DNA from: Phycisphaerales bacterium
Lineage (GTDB): Bacteria > Planctomycetota > Phycisphaerae > Phycisphaerales > UBA1924
Direction of reading: 5' to 3'
NCBI GenBank assembly: GCA_020853975.1
Contig: JADYXW010000028.1
Span: 1-64,000 of the forward strand
Length of the DNA stretch: 64,000 nucleotides
This document shows positions 41,601-50,532 of the stretch, in pieces. Both the position numbers and the translations under genes were made by a program. Position 1 is the stretch's first letter; each line of letters starts with the position of its first letter. The notes beneath the pieces were generated by a model that did not search any database, was not told where the DNA came from, and saw nothing but the letters and a program-made list of their open reading frames with translations.

Positions 41601-42605
41601 GTGGGAGTGCGTCAACGCGTCGAGCTGTTTGACGTGGGTCGGTCGGCGGTTCTCGCCGGGAAGGTGGGTAGAGACGTGAGTTCAGTCCGTACTTCGGCCG
41701 GCTCGGCCACGCCGAGAAGGCGCGCACAATCCGACCTCACGGTGTATCTCCGTGAGATCAACCAGTTCCCCCTTCTGACCGCCGAGGAAGAGCGAGAGCT
41801 GGGCTGGAAAATCATCAACGACAACTGCGGCGCCTCGCGTGATCGCATGGTCCGCGCGAATCTGCGCCTGGTGGTCGCAATCGCCAAGAACTTTACCGGG
41901 CGGGGCCTGTCCCTCCCGGACCTCATCGAAGAGGGCAACATCGGCCTGCTGCGGGCCGCCGAAGGGTTCGACCCCGCCCAGGGCGCCCGCTTCAGCACCT
42001 ATGCCTCGTGGTGGATCAAGCAGTCGATCAAGCGGGCTCTCATCAACGCCTGCCAGCCGGTGCACATCCCGGCCTACATGGTGGAACTGGTCGCCAAGTG
42101 GAAGGCCGCGTACCGCAAGCTCGAGCACGACCTCGGCACCGCCCCCAGCATGCAGGACCTCGCGACGGCGATGGAGCTGCCCCTGCGGAAGGTCCGGATT
42201 ATCCGCCGGGCGGTCAAAGCGTTCCAGACGCCATCTCAGATGCCCCGCGACCGGGGCGGCGAGCTCATCAACTTCACCGAGACCATCGCGGACACCCGGG
42301 GAGCCCGGCCCGACGACGCGGTCTTCAAGCGCGAAGACCTGGCGGCGGTCAAGGTCCTCATGGACAGCATCGACGAGCGCGAGGCCCGTGTTCTCCGCAT
42401 GCGGTTTGGGATGGACGGCTGCGAGCCCATGACGCTCAAGCAGATCTCCGATGAGCTCGGCGTCAGCCGCGAGCGCGTCCGCCAGATCGTGGACGAGTCT
42501 CTGACCCGCCTCAATCAGCAGCTCACGGCCCCGAAGACCCAGCAGGAAGTGCTCGAGACGGCGTATACCCGCGACCGCCGCTCCCGGGCGTCTATCGCCG
42601 ACTGA
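41601..42605 (+). CDS. Primary-type RNA polymerase sigma factor (RpoD/SigA family)
   Basis: 334 residues with a GTG start; another in-frame GTG at 41676 is possible. Region 1.2 (SDLTVYLREINQFPLLTAEEERELG), region 2 (ANLRLVVAIAKNFTGRGLSLPDLIEEGNIGLLRAAEGFDPAQG and FSTYASWWIKQSIKRAL), region 3 and region 4 (EARVLRMRFGMDG, SDELGVSRERVRQIVDESL) are all present, but region 1.1 and the long non-conserved region of RpoD are absent. So it is a group 2 or short group 1 sigma. An intrinsic terminator follows. It is divergent from the UVR-motif gene. Confidence 0.9.
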   Translation: MGVRQRVELFDVGRSAVLAGKVGRDVSSVRTSAGSATPRRRAQSDLTVYLREINQFPLLTAEEERELGWKIINDNCGASRDRMVRANLRLVVAIAKNFTGRGLSLPDLIEEGNIGLLRAAEGFDPAQGARFSTYASWWIKQSIKRALINACQPVHIPAYMVELVAKWKAAYRKLEHDLGTAPSMQDLATAMELPLRKVRIIRRAVKAFQTPSQMPRDRGGELINFTETIADTRGARPDDAVFKREDLAAVKVLMDSIDEREARVLRMRFGMDGCEPMTLKQISDELGVSRERVRQIVDESLTRLNQQLTAPKTQQEVLETAYTRDRRSRASIAD

Positions 42606-42645
42606 CCGCGGCCTGAGGCAGAGTTGCCATGCCCCGCTGAAGACG

Positions 42646-42675
42646 GACCGGTCCCCCGAGGGGCCGGTCTTTTTT
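42646..42675 (+). terminator. Intrinsic terminator of the sigma factor gene
   Basis: GACCGG-T-CCCC / GGGG-CCGGTC stem with one bulge and a 3-nt loop, followed by T6; 40 bp after the stop. Confidence 0.9.
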
Positions 42676-42718
42676 CTGTCCTGAGACATCTCCCGGGCCG
42701 GTCTGCTACCATCGGGCC

Positions 42719-44308
42719 ATGATGTCCCGAGCCCTTGCGGCGCGCCCTGCGCGCGTGCTTTCGTCGTTGTTCATCGCCGCCGGCGTCGCGATCGCCACGC
42801 CCGGCGCCAGCGGCCAATCCGACACCTACGTCGAAGAGGTGAACAGCCTCTTTAAGGCGATCCCCACCGCCAGGCGGTCGGACCTCGTCCTCCTCCCGGT
42901 GCTCGTCAAAACGGCCCCGGCGCCGGGTCGCGTCTCGCTCAAGGACGACGCGGCGCTGCTGCCCGCGTCGGCGGCGGACTTTTCCTCGGCGGCGGAGTGG
43001 GCCAAGGCCCCCGCCCAGCAGGAGGCGCTCAAGGTTCTGGCGAACATCACCCGGGAGGGCGAGTGGACCAAGGCCTACGCCTTCGCCCAGCCCTACGGCG
43101 CGGACCTGGTGGAGCCGGCTCTCGTCCGCGACGGCGCGTACACCGAACTGGGCGACCCGCCGACCCTCGCCGCGGCCCAGCCCCTCTACTTCCCGCTCCT
43201 GGACAGGCTCGTCTGCCTCGCAAACGTCGAAGCTACGCGCCTGGCGGCGTCGGGCGATCCGGCCTCCGGACTCGACGCCCTGACGAACCTCGTGTTCTTC
43301 GGCCGCCAGATGGTGGACCGCCCCTTTGCCAAGGAGGCTGTCTGGGGCCTTGACACCATGAGCCAGGCGCTCGAGCGCATCCGCGACCTGGCCTACCAGG
43401 ACATGACCGGGCCCCGCTCGCTGGGCACCGACCGCCTCCGGGGGGTGCTCCAGAGGCTGGCTGATGGCGGGTACACCGATCTCACGAGGCGTGGCTTCCC
43501 CATCGGCGATCGCGCCGGCACCGACCAGATCCTGGCCCGGGTCTACGCCTCGTCGGGCCCGGTTGACGCGGCTGTCTTCGCGCCCACCATGGCAAAGCTC
43601 GGCTCCGCGAGCGAGCCCCTGAGGCTGTTCGCAGAGTCCTCCCGCTGGACTTCCGCGGCCCCCATGCAGGCCGACGGAAAGCGCGCCCGCGAAGCCGCCA
43701 AGGGCATCTACGAGGATTGGAACGCCCGATGGGGCGCGGACTGGTTCGACAAGAGGCAGTCGCTGCAGCCCGAGCAGGAGAGGCTGAACCAGCAGACGCT
43801 GGCGGCGGTGTTCCAGAGCACCCCGGACATGGCTCCACTCGTGAACGCAAGGCAGATCACGCGGACGGAGCTGGTCGGCACGCGGGCCTCGCTCGCGGTC
43901 ATCGGGTACACCTACACGCAGAAGATCCTCCCCTCGCAGCTCTCGGCGGTGAGGCCCCTGTGGATCCCGACGATCGAGAACGACCCGTTCAACGTCGACC
44001 GCCGGGGCGGCCCGCAGTCGTGGATGACCTTTATGGTGCCCAAGCGCGACACTCCGAAGAACGAGCGGGGCGAGGCCGTGCCCTACGAGATCGACGTTGT
44101 GACCCGCGACCCGGCCTATCCGGTGAAGCGGGCCTTCACCGACGACACGTTCATCATCGTGTCGACGGGCTCCAACTACGAGCGGGACTTCGCGAAGTAC
44201 AACCAGAACACCATCAAGAAGCTCGACAAGCCGGCGGACTACCTGATCTTCCCGCCCGTGATCAGCCTGCAGCGCGAGGTCATGATCGCCCGCGATGCGC
44301 TGAAGTGA
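42719..44308 (+). CDS. Secreted protein of unknown function
   Basis: 529 residues. Signal peptide at about 1-33 (SSLFIAAGVAIATPGASG). The mature region is a long mixed alpha/beta protein without recognised motifs. It has a helical centre rich in Ala/Leu (about 150-320) and a C-terminal beta-rich stretch (TFMVPKRDTPKNERGEAVPYEI ...). It lies 7 bp upstream of trxB on the same strand. Two ATG codons (42719, 42722) give almost the same product. No function is proposed. Confidence 0.7.
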   Translation: MMSRALAARPARVLSSLFIAAGVAIATPGASGQSDTYVEEVNSLFKAIPTARRSDLVLLPVLVKTAPAPGRVSLKDDAALLPASAADFSSAAEWAKAPAQQEALKVLANITREGEWTKAYAFAQPYGADLVEPALVRDGAYTELGDPPTLAAAQPLYFPLLDRLVCLANVEATRLAASGDPASGLDALTNLVFFGRQMVDRPFAKEAVWGLDTMSQALERIRDLAYQDMTGPRSLGTDRLRGVLQRLADGGYTDLTRRGFPIGDRAGTDQILARVYASSGPVDAAVFAPTMAKLGSASEPLRLFAESSRWTSAAPMQADGKRAREAAKGIYEDWNARWGADWFDKRQSLQPEQERLNQQTLAAVFQSTPDMAPLVNARQITRTELVGTRASLAVIGYTYTQKILPSQLSAVRPLWIPTIENDPFNVDRRGGPQSWMTFMVPKRDTPKNERGEAVPYEIDVVTRDPAYPVKRAFTDDTFIIVSTGSNYERDFAKYNQNTIKKLDKPADYLIFPPVISLQREVMIARDALK

Positions 44309-44315
44309 GACCGAG

Positions 44316-45305
44316 ATGACATCCGCCGCACACAAGGTCGTGATCATCGGGTCCGGGCCCTCGGGCTGGACCGCCGCCGTCTACGCGGCCCGAGCCAACC
44401 TGACCCCCGTGGTCTACACGGGAGTGCCCAAGCAGGACCCCGGCCCCGTGCTCCCGGGCGGGCAGCTCATGCTGACGACGGAGGTCGAGAACTACCCCGG
44501 CTTCCCGCACGGGGTGATGGGGCCGGAGCTGATGGCCAAGTTCCGCGAGCAGGCGGAGCGGTTCAAGGCAAAGGTCATCGAGGAAGACGTCGCCCGCTGC
44601 GAGTTCTCGAAGGACCCCGCGAAATCGCCCCACACCCTGCACCTGGCCGACGGGTCCTCGGTCCGCGCCCATGCGGTGATCATCGCGACGGGCGCGACTG
44701 CAAACTGGCTGGGCCTGCCCAATGAGATGAGGCTCGCGACGGCGGGCGGGGGCGTCTCCGCCTGCGCCGTGTGCGACGGGGCACTTCCAGCGTTCCGCGG
44801 GCAGGAGCTGGCGGTCGTGGGTGGTGGCGACACCGCGATGGAAGAGGCGACCTACCTCACCAAGTTCGCATCAACCGTGCACATGGTGCACCGCCGCGAC
44901 TCCTTCCGCGCCAGCAAGATCATGCAGAAGAGGCTGCTCTCACGCCCCAACGTGAAGGTCCACTGGAACAAGGTCGTCGTGGACGTGCTGGGCGCCTCCT
45001 TCATCGAGTCGCTCGTGATGGAAGACACGATCACGGGTCAGCGATCGACCCTGCCCGTGAAGGGCCTGTTCATCGCTATCGGGCACACGCCCGCGACCAA
45101 GTTCCTGAGGGACAGCGGCGTGGCCATGACCGAGGCCGGCTATGTCGCCCTGACGACCCGGCACAGCACCACGAACCTGCCCGGCGTGTTTGCGGCGGGC
45201 GACGTCGCCGACGCTGAGTATCGCCAGGCCGTGACCGCCGCGGGCATGGGGTGCCAGGCGGCGCTCGACGCGGAGCGCTGGCTCGCCGCCCAGGGAATCG
45301 ACTAG
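44316..45305 (+). CDS. trxB: Thioredoxin reductase
   Basis: 329 residues. FAD and NADPH-dependent flavoprotein reducing thioredoxin. The FAD motif is KVVIIGSGPSGWTAAVYAARA; the redox pair is C150-AV-C153 in SACAVCDGALP (canonical SACATCDG); NADPH binding is AVVGGGDTAMEEATYL; the C-terminal FAD motif is GVFAAGDVADAEYRQAVTAAG. All catalytic residues are intact. The T-to-V change inside the CxxC loop is minor. It is flanked tightly by the unknown secreted protein and a methyltransferase-like gene (1 bp gap), so one operon. Confidence 0.95.
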   Translation: MTSAAHKVVIIGSGPSGWTAAVYAARANLTPVVYTGVPKQDPGPVLPGGQLMLTTEVENYPGFPHGVMGPELMAKFREQAERFKAKVIEEDVARCEFSKDPAKSPHTLHLADGSSVRAHAVIIATGATANWLGLPNEMRLATAGGGVSACAVCDGALPAFRGQELAVVGGGDTAMEEATYLTKFASTVHMVHRRDSFRASKIMQKRLLSRPNVKVHWNKVVVDVLGASFIESLVMEDTITGQRSTLPVKGLFIAIGHTPATKFLRDSGVAMTEAGYVALTTRHSTTNLPGVFAAGDVADAEYRQAVTAAGMGCQAALDAERWLAAQGID

Positions 45306-45306
45306 C

Positions 45307-45858
45307 GTGACGACGCCCACGACCAACCAGGAGCCCCTGCGCCTGCACGTGGGGGGCGAGACCGCCAAGCCCGGCTGGAAGATCGTCAACATCAAGATGC
45401 TCCCGGGCGTGGACTTCCTGGGCTCCGCCACGGACCTCTCGGCATTCGCCGACGGGAGCGTGGACGAGGTCTATGGCAGCCACATCTACGAGCACCTTTC
45501 GTACAGCGAGGAGCTGCTCAAGGCCTTCTCTGAGGTCTTCCGCGTGCTGAAGCCGGGCGGGGTCTTCCGGCTGGGCGTGCCGGACCTGGAGACCCTCTGC
45601 CGGCTGTTTCTCGACCCCGCGCTCCCGCTCGAGAAGAAGTTCTGGGTGATGCGGATGATCTACGGCGGGCAGACGGACCCGTGGGACTTCCACAAGGGCG
45701 GGTACAGCGCCGAGATCATGGGCGAGTTCCTGCACGCCGCCGGGTTCCGGGAAATTCAGCGGGTGAACTACTTCGAGCTCTTCCAGGACACGACCACGCT
45801 CGCGTTCGAGGGCACACCCATCAGCCTGAACATGCAGGCCGTGAAGCCCGTGGCGTAG
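45307..45858 (+). CDS. Short SAM methyltransferase-like protein
   Basis: 183 residues, GTG start 1 bp after trxB. The start LRLHVGGETAKPGWKIVNI resembles the LNLGCG-x-PGWINVD type of type-11 methyltransferases, but the Gly-rich loop is reduced to HVGGE. The later part keeps VDEVYGSHIYEHLSYSEE and VLKPGGVFRLGVPDLETLC, both normal. SAM binding may be weakened or lost. Possibly works on a glycan or lipid. No further family assignment. Confidence 0.7.
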   Translation: MTTPTTNQEPLRLHVGGETAKPGWKIVNIKMLPGVDFLGSATDLSAFADGSVDEVYGSHIYEHLSYSEELLKAFSEVFRVLKPGGVFRLGVPDLETLCRLFLDPALPLEKKFWVMRMIYGGQTDPWDFHKGGYSAEIMGEFLHAAGFREIQRVNYFELFQDTTTLAFEGTPISLNMQAVKPVA

Positions 45859-45940
45859 GCAAGAGTCAGGCCGTACCCTTCGGAAGCGGTTGGTCGCCCC
45901 GGCTCGTGCGGGCCGGGGCAGCTCCGCGGGAGATGCACGC

Positions 45941-47161
45941 ATGCGCTACTCGCCCCTCGCCCTGACTCTGCTCGCGACCGTCGCTCTCGCCCAGCCCGGC
46001 CTACCCGGCCAGCCCAAGCCGACCGGTCCGTGGGAGCCAAAGGTCGGCGAGCCCTTCCCCGCCGGGGGCGACGGGCCCTTCCAGCGGGACTTCGAGCCCG
46101 CGAGCGTCGAGTACACCGTCGAGACCGTGGTTGAGGGCGTGGAAGTTCCGTGGTCGATCGTCTGGACCCCCGACGGGCGGATGCTCTTCACCGAGCGCAC
46201 GGGGCGTGTGCGCGAGTTCGCCAATGGCAAGCTGACGCCGGCGCCCCTGCTCACGGTGCCCGTGGACAGCCGCGCGGGCGAGATCGGCCTCATGGGCATG
46301 TGCCTGCACCCGCAGTTCGCCGCCAACAAGTTCGTCTACATCGCCTTCGGCAAGGCGCGTGACGTCATCCACGTGAAGCGGTACAAGGAAGTGGACGGCA
46401 AGCTCACGGAAGACCGCACCATACTGCAGATCACTCCCGCCGGCCGCAACCACGCGGGCTGCTGCCTGGCGTTCGGACCCGATGGCAAGCTCTATGTCTC
46501 CACCGGCGAGGCGTTCCAGGGCAAGCTCGCACAGGACCTCACGTCGCTTGGGGGCAAGGTGCTCCGCCTGAACGACGACGGGACGTGCCCGACGGACAAC
46601 CCCTTCACGGGCACCGAGCACAAGGAAAAGGGCGCACGCACGGAGATCTGGACGTACGGCAACCGCAACCCCCAGGGCCTCGCCTGGCAGCCCGGAACCG
46701 GCGCCCTCTTCGCCTGCGAGCACGGGCCCAGCGGCGAGAACGGCACGGGAGGCGACGAGCTCAACATCATCGAGAAGGGCAAGAACTACGGCTGGCCCGC
46801 CATTCACCACGCGATGAAGCAGGACGGCATGGAGACCCCGCTCGTCCTGTGGGACCCGGCGCTCGCGCCGGCGTCCGCCTCGTTCTACGACGGCACGGTC
46901 TTTCCCCAGCTCAAGGGCAACCTGCTCGTCGGTGCCCTCGGAGGGTTGGGCATGCCGCAAAGGCCCGGGATCCTCCGCATCGTGCTCGAAGGTTCCAAGG
47001 TCGTGAGGCAGGAGCGGCTGGTCTCCAACCTCGGACGCATCCGCTGCGTCGCCTCCGGGCCGGACGGCTTCGTGTACTTCTCCACATCCAACCGCGATGG
47101 CCGGGGCCGCCCCGACCAGACCGACGACCGCATCATGCGGCTGAAGCCCAAGGCCAAGTGA
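45941..47161 (+). CDS. PQQ-dependent soluble aldose (glucose/sorbosone) dehydrogenase
   Basis: 406 residues, exported. Signal peptide at 1-18. The six-bladed beta-propeller of the GSDH/Asd family: VEVPWSIVWTPDGRMLFTERTGRVREF, GEIGLMGMCLHPQFAAN, GRNHAGCCLAFGPDGKLYVSTGEAF (with the active-site His-containing loop), GNRNPQGLAWQPGTGALFACEHGPSGENG, DELNIIEKGKNYGWP. It oxidises aldoses in the periplasm with PQQ and Ca. PQQ synthesis genes are not in the window. GGGAG precedes the ATG. Alone on its strand, convergent with the ACT gene. Confidence 0.9.
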   Translation: MRYSPLALTLLATVALAQPGLPGQPKPTGPWEPKVGEPFPAGGDGPFQRDFEPASVEYTVETVVEGVEVPWSIVWTPDGRMLFTERTGRVREFANGKLTPAPLLTVPVDSRAGEIGLMGMCLHPQFAANKFVYIAFGKARDVIHVKRYKEVDGKLTEDRTILQITPAGRNHAGCCLAFGPDGKLYVSTGEAFQGKLAQDLTSLGGKVLRLNDDGTCPTDNPFTGTEHKEKGARTEIWTYGNRNPQGLAWQPGTGALFACEHGPSGENGTGGDELNIIEKGKNYGWPAIHHAMKQDGMETPLVLWDPALAPASASFYDGTVFPQLKGNLLVGALGGLGMPQRPGILRIVLEGSKVVRQERLVSNLGRIRCVASGPDGFVYFSTSNRDGRGRPDQTDDRIMRLKPKAK

Positions 47162-47174
47162 CCGGCCGACGGGC

Positions 47175-47642
47175 CTAGAGATCGCCCTCGCCCAGCAGGC
47201 GGAACTCCTTGCGCCGCAGGATCTGGCCACCCAGCGTCAGATCGTCTACCGCGAGCGCGATGGTTGCGGACGAGCTCGCCTTCAGCATGAGCGGGTAGGC
47301 GAAGTGGATCGAGAGCTCGGCGGAGAGCAGGCACAGGCACATGCTCGCGAGTGTGTGGTGCCCCCCCAGCTCCACCACCAGCACGTCGCGCGTGCTGTAG
47401 GGGAAGTTTCCCTTGCGGAGGATCTCGACGGCGGCCTTGGCGTTATTCGTGATGATCCGGATGACGGCGTGGTCGCTCGCCTCGTGCACGGACAGGGCGC
47501 ACAGGTGGGCGCTCGATCCCTCGAACTCCTGAACCAGATCGAACAGCTTTCCGACCTTGTTGGCGAGGAAGACGCTGAACTGGGTGACGCTGGGTGGCGA
47601 GTAGCCGCGCGAGGTGTCCAGAGGCGTTGGCGCTTGGCTCAT
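47175..47642 (-). CDS. ACT-domain protein
   Basis: 155 residues. Two ACT-like units: VTQFSVFLANKVGKLFDLVQ ... AVIRIITNNAKAAVEILRKGNFPYSTRDVLVVEL, and a second unit about 90-140. Stand-alone ACT proteins bind amino acids and regulate. AAAGGA precedes the ATG at 47642. It is downstream of the isc genes but separated by 205 bp containing a perfect 11-bp inverted repeat, so it probably has its own control. The planctomycete role is unknown. Confidence 0.8.
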   Translation of the reverse strand: MSQAPTPLDTSRGYSPPSVTQFSVFLANKVGKLFDLVQEFEGSSAHLCALSVHEASDHAVIRIITNNAKAAVEILRKGNFPYSTRDVLVVELGGHHTLASMCLCLLSAELSIHFAYPLMLKASSSATIALAVDDLTLGGQILRRKEFRLLGEGDL

Positions 47643-47740
47643 CGAAGTCCTTTCGCCGGCCGAACGGTCTGCGGACCGGTCCCCCCAGCCGAGCAGCCCC
47701 GCTTCCGGACCTGTCCGAACAGGCGTCAGGATACTCGACG

Positions 47741-47777
47741 GACGGGCGGTGGACAAGACAAAGCAGCACCGCCCGTC
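47741..47777 (-). promoter_or_regulatory. Perfect 11-bp inverted repeat upstream of the ACT-domain gene
   Basis: GACGGGCGGTG (47741-47751) and CACCGCCCGTC (47767-47777) are exact reverse complements with a 15-nt spacer, 100 bp upstream of the ACT gene start and 70 bp after the iscA stop. No T tract follows, so it is more likely an operator or RNA structure than a terminator. Confidence 0.55.
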
Positions 47778-47847
47778 GTGCCGGAGTGGCGTCTATGGCG
47801 CAGGACTCGCCTACATGGCGCGGGGGGTAGAGGCCTCGGGCGGACTT

Positions 47848-48240
47848 TCAGGCGCTGAACGAGGACCCGCAGCCGCAGGTGCTGGTGGCGTTCGGGTTCC
47901 CGAAGACGAAGCCCCGGCCCATGATCTCGTCCTTGAAGTCGACGGTGGTGCCGTTCAAGTAGAGGAGGCTCTTGGGGTCCACGATGATGGTCACCCCGTG
48001 CTGGACGAAGACCTCGTCGGTCTCCTTCTGGGTCTCGGTGAGGTCCAGCAGGTAGGAGAAGCCGGAGCACCCCCCACCCTTGACGCCCACGCGGAGGCGG
48101 ACCTTGTCCTTGTCCAGTTCCTGTTCCTCGATGATCCGGTGGATCTCCCGGGCCGCGATCGCGGACAGGACAACGCCCGAGGACTGCGCGGCGTCCTGAG
48201 CGGGGGCGGTCGGGTTGGTCGGGGGGGTCGTCGTGCCCAT
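47848..48240 (-). CDS. iscA: A-type iron-sulfur carrier (IscA/ErpA family)
   Basis: 130 residues. Delivers [Fe-S] clusters. The domain (residues 23-130) has VRLRVGVKGGGCSGFSYLLD and the C-terminal STCGCGSSFSA; the three cluster cysteines (one in GGGCSG, two in CGCG) are intact. A 20-residue Thr/Pro/Ala tail precedes the domain. AAGGAG lies upstream. Third gene of the operon iscS-iscU-iscA. Whether it is nearer ErpA or IscA is not decided. Confidence 0.92.
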   Translation of the reverse strand: MGTTTPPTNPTAPAQDAAQSSGVVLSAIAAREIHRIIEEQELDKDKVRLRVGVKGGGCSGFSYLLDLTETQKETDEVFVQHGVTIIVDPKSLLYLNGTTVDFKDEIMGRGFVFGNPNATSTCGCGSSFSA

Positions 48241-48303
48241 CCTGAGAGTCTCCTTCCATCAAGGGTACGCGTGCGGGCTCATGCCCGTTCGCGCTTCGGG
48301 CGG

Positions 48304-48744
48304 TCAGGCTCCGGGATGAGCCGCGGCGGAGGGCTCGCCCGTGGGGAGCCCGTTCTTTTCCTTGTAGTCGTTGATCGCGGCGCGAATCGCGTCTTCCGCG
48401 AGCACCGAGCAGTGGATCTTGACCGGGGGCAGGCTCAGTTCCTCGACGATCTGCGTGTTCCTGATCGCGAGCCCCTCGTCAAGAGACTTTCCCTTCAGCC
48501 ACTCGGTGGCGAGCGAGGAGGACGCGATCGCGGAGCCGCAGCCGAAGCATTTGAACTTGGCGTCCTCGATCATGCCGGTCTTGCTGTCGACCTTGATCTG
48601 GAGTTGCATCACGTCGCCGCACTCGGGCGCACCGACGAGGCCGACGCCGACGTCCTTGCGGGCCTTGATCTCGGCCTGAGTGCCGAAGGTGCCGACGTTT
48701 CGGGGGTGTTCGTAGTGCTCGATGATCTTGGGGCCGTATGCCAT
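48304..48744 (-). CDS. iscU: Iron-sulfur cluster scaffold IscU
   Basis: 146 residues. Scaffold on which IscS-derived sulfur and iron form clusters. The three ligand cysteines are visible in GAPECGDVMQLQIKV, KCFGCGSAIASSSLATEW and KIHCSVLAEDAI, and the Asp of ECGD is kept. The HscA-binding motif LPPVKIHC is present, which is characteristic of IscU rather than SufU. The last 20 residues are a low-complexity tail. It lies 17 bp downstream of iscS. Confidence 0.95.
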   Translation of the reverse strand: MAYGPKIIEHYEHPRNVGTFGTQAEIKARKDVGVGLVGAPECGDVMQLQIKVDSKTGMIEDAKFKCFGCGSAIASSSLATEWLKGKSLDEGLAIRNTQIVEELSLPPVKIHCSVLAEDAIRAAINDYKEKNGLPTGEPSAAAHPGA

Positions 48745-48761
48745 GGTGTCCTCCGATCGTG

Positions 48762-50003
48762 CTAGTGATGCCCCCACTCGACCTTGCTGAGGTCGATGCC
48801 TTCCTTGTGCATGTCGTACAGGGGTGAGAGTTCGCGGAGCTTTCGGACGGCGCGTACCACCGAGTCGACGGTGTGGTCGATCTCGCCCTCCGTCGTGCCC
48901 CGGCCCAGCGAGAGGCGGAGCGAGGAGTGTGCCAGCTCGTCGCCCACGCCGATGGACTTGAGCACGTAGCTGGGCTCCAGGCTCGCGCTCGTGCACGCGG
49001 AGCCCGAGGAGCACGCGATCTCCTTGACCGCCATCATCAGGCTCTCGCCCTCGACGAAGCCGAAGGAGATGTTCGTGATGTGGGGCAGGCGCTTCTCCGC
49101 GTGGCCGTTGACGACGCAGCTATCAAGCTGGCTGGTGACGCCCCGCTCGAGGCGGCGTCGCAGCGCCAGCAGCCGCTCCGCGTCGCGGTCCATCTGCGTC
49201 AACGCGATCTCGCAGGCCTTACCGAGCCCGACGATGCCCGTGACGTTGAGGGTGCCGGGGCGGAAGCCTCGCTCCTGGCCGCCACCGTCCGCGAGTGCCT
49301 GCAGGCGAACGCGGGGCTTGCGACGCCGGACGTAGAGAGCCCCGACACCCTTGGGCCCGTAGATCTTGTGACCCGAGAGCGAGAGCAGGTCCACATTGTC
49401 CCGCTCGACGTTCACGGGCATCTTGCCCGCCCACTGCGTGGCGTCGGTGTGGAACAGCACGCCCCGCTCGTGGCAGAGCGCGCCGATAGCGGGGATTTCG
49501 TTGATGGTGCCGATCTCGTTGTTGGCCCACATGATGGTCACGAGGATGGTGTCGTCCCGCATCGCGGCCTTCACCATCTCCGCCGTCACCAGCCCGTCGT
49601 TCCCGGGCCCGAGGAAGGTCACCTCGAAGCCCTCCTTCTCCAGCCGCTTGCACGGGTCCAGCACCGCCTTGTGCTCGATCACGCAGCTGATGATGTGCCC
49701 GCGGGGCTTGCCCGAGCCCGCGGGGTTCTTCTCGTACATGTACGCCCCGCCCTTGATCGCGAGGTTGTTCGATTCTGTCGAGCCACTGGTGAAGATGATT
49801 TCCTTCTCGTCCGCGCCCAGCAGCCGCGCAACCTGCTCTCGGGCGGCGTCGACCGCGGCCTCCGCGTCCCAGCCGAACTGATGGTTCCGGCTCCCCGGGT
49901 TCCCGAAGTGCGTCGTGAAGTAGGGGAGCATCGCCTCCACCACCCGTGGGTCGCAGGGAGTGGTCGCGGCGTGATCGAGATAGATGGGGCGTGCGTCTGC
50001 CAT
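48762..50003 (-). CDS. iscS: Cysteine desulfurase IscS (NifS family)
   Basis: 413 residues. PLP enzyme taking sulfur from cysteine for Fe-S clusters. [58 protein letters not shown] (PLP Lys in SGHK) and the catalytic cysteine loop [17 protein letters not shown] are canonical; the [11 protein letters not shown] region is typical. The ATG at 50003 is chosen because GGGAGG lies upstream. First gene of the isc operon. No IscR-type regulator is found next to it. Confidence 0.95.
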   Translation of the reverse strand: MADARPIYLDHAATTPCDPRVVEAMLPYFTTHFGNPGSRNHQFGWDAEAAVDAAREQVARLLGADEKEIIFTSGSTESNNLAIKGGAYMYEKNPAGSGKPRGHIISCVIEHKAVLDPCKRLEKEGFEVTFLGPGNDGLVTAEMVKAAMRDDTILVTIMWANNEIGTINEIPAIGALCHERGVLFHTDATQWAGKMPVNVERDNVDLLSLSGHKIYGPKGVGALYVRRRKPRVRLQALADGGGQERGFRPGTLNVTGIVGLGKACEIALTQMDRDAERLLALRRRLERGVTSQLDSCVVNGHAEKRLPHITNISFGFVEGESLMMAVKEIACSSGSACTSASLEPSYVLKSIGVGDELAHSSLRLSLGRGTTEGEIDHTVDSVVRAVRKLRELSPLYDMHKEGIDLSKVEWGHH

Positions 50004-50074
50004 CACGGCCTCCCGGCCATAAAGGATGTTCAAGTCCTGAACTTTGGAATCAATCCAATCTGAAACGCCACACT

Positions 50075-50512
50075 TTAGGCGCTCGCCGGCCTTGCGTACA
50101 CCATCCGCAGTCGGTTCCCGGGCGCGGTGAACTCGACCTCCGCCATGTACGAGCGGATGAGCAGCAAGCCCCGCCCCGAGCCCCGCTCGAGGTTTTCTTC
50201 CGCGGTCGGGTCGGGCACCGAGTGGGGGTCAAAGCCGGGGCCCTGGTCGGCGACGATGATCTCAACCCGCGAGGGTGAGCAGTCGAACTCCACGAGCACG
50301 GGCGTCGTCGGGGGCAGGTTGCGGTGCCCGTGCCGGAACGCGTTGGCGATGGCCTCGTGCAGCGCGAGCCTCACGGCGAACACGGATGCCTTCGGGTAAT
50401 GAAGCGCCTCGAGCGACTGCACGACGGCCGACTCGGCCTGCTGCACCTGCCCCGGCTGGTTGGTCAGGTGAAGGACGGCGTGACGACCGGGCTGGCCCTG
50501 CGGGGTGTCCAT
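50075..50512 (-). CDS. Anti-sigma factor-type serine kinase (RsbW/SpoIIAB-like)
   Basis: 145 residues. HATPase_c domain with [18 protein letters not shown] (N box), [12 protein letters not shown] (G1) and [15 protein letters not shown] (G2), all intact for ATP binding. Such proteins bind a sigma factor and phosphorylate their anti-anti-sigma partner, here the STAS protein encoded 20 bp upstream. No dedicated sigma factor or PP2C phosphatase lies beside them. Target by inference only. Confidence 0.9.
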   Translation of the reverse strand: MDTPQGQPGRHAVLHLTNQPGQVQQAESAVVQSLEALHYPKASVFAVRLALHEAIANAFRHGHRNLPPTTPVLVEFDCSPSRVEIIVADQGPGFDPHSVPDPTAEENLERGSGRGLLLIRSYMAEVEFTAPGNRLRMVYARPASA

Positions 50513-50532
50513 CGTGGCGCGCCGGTGCGGGC

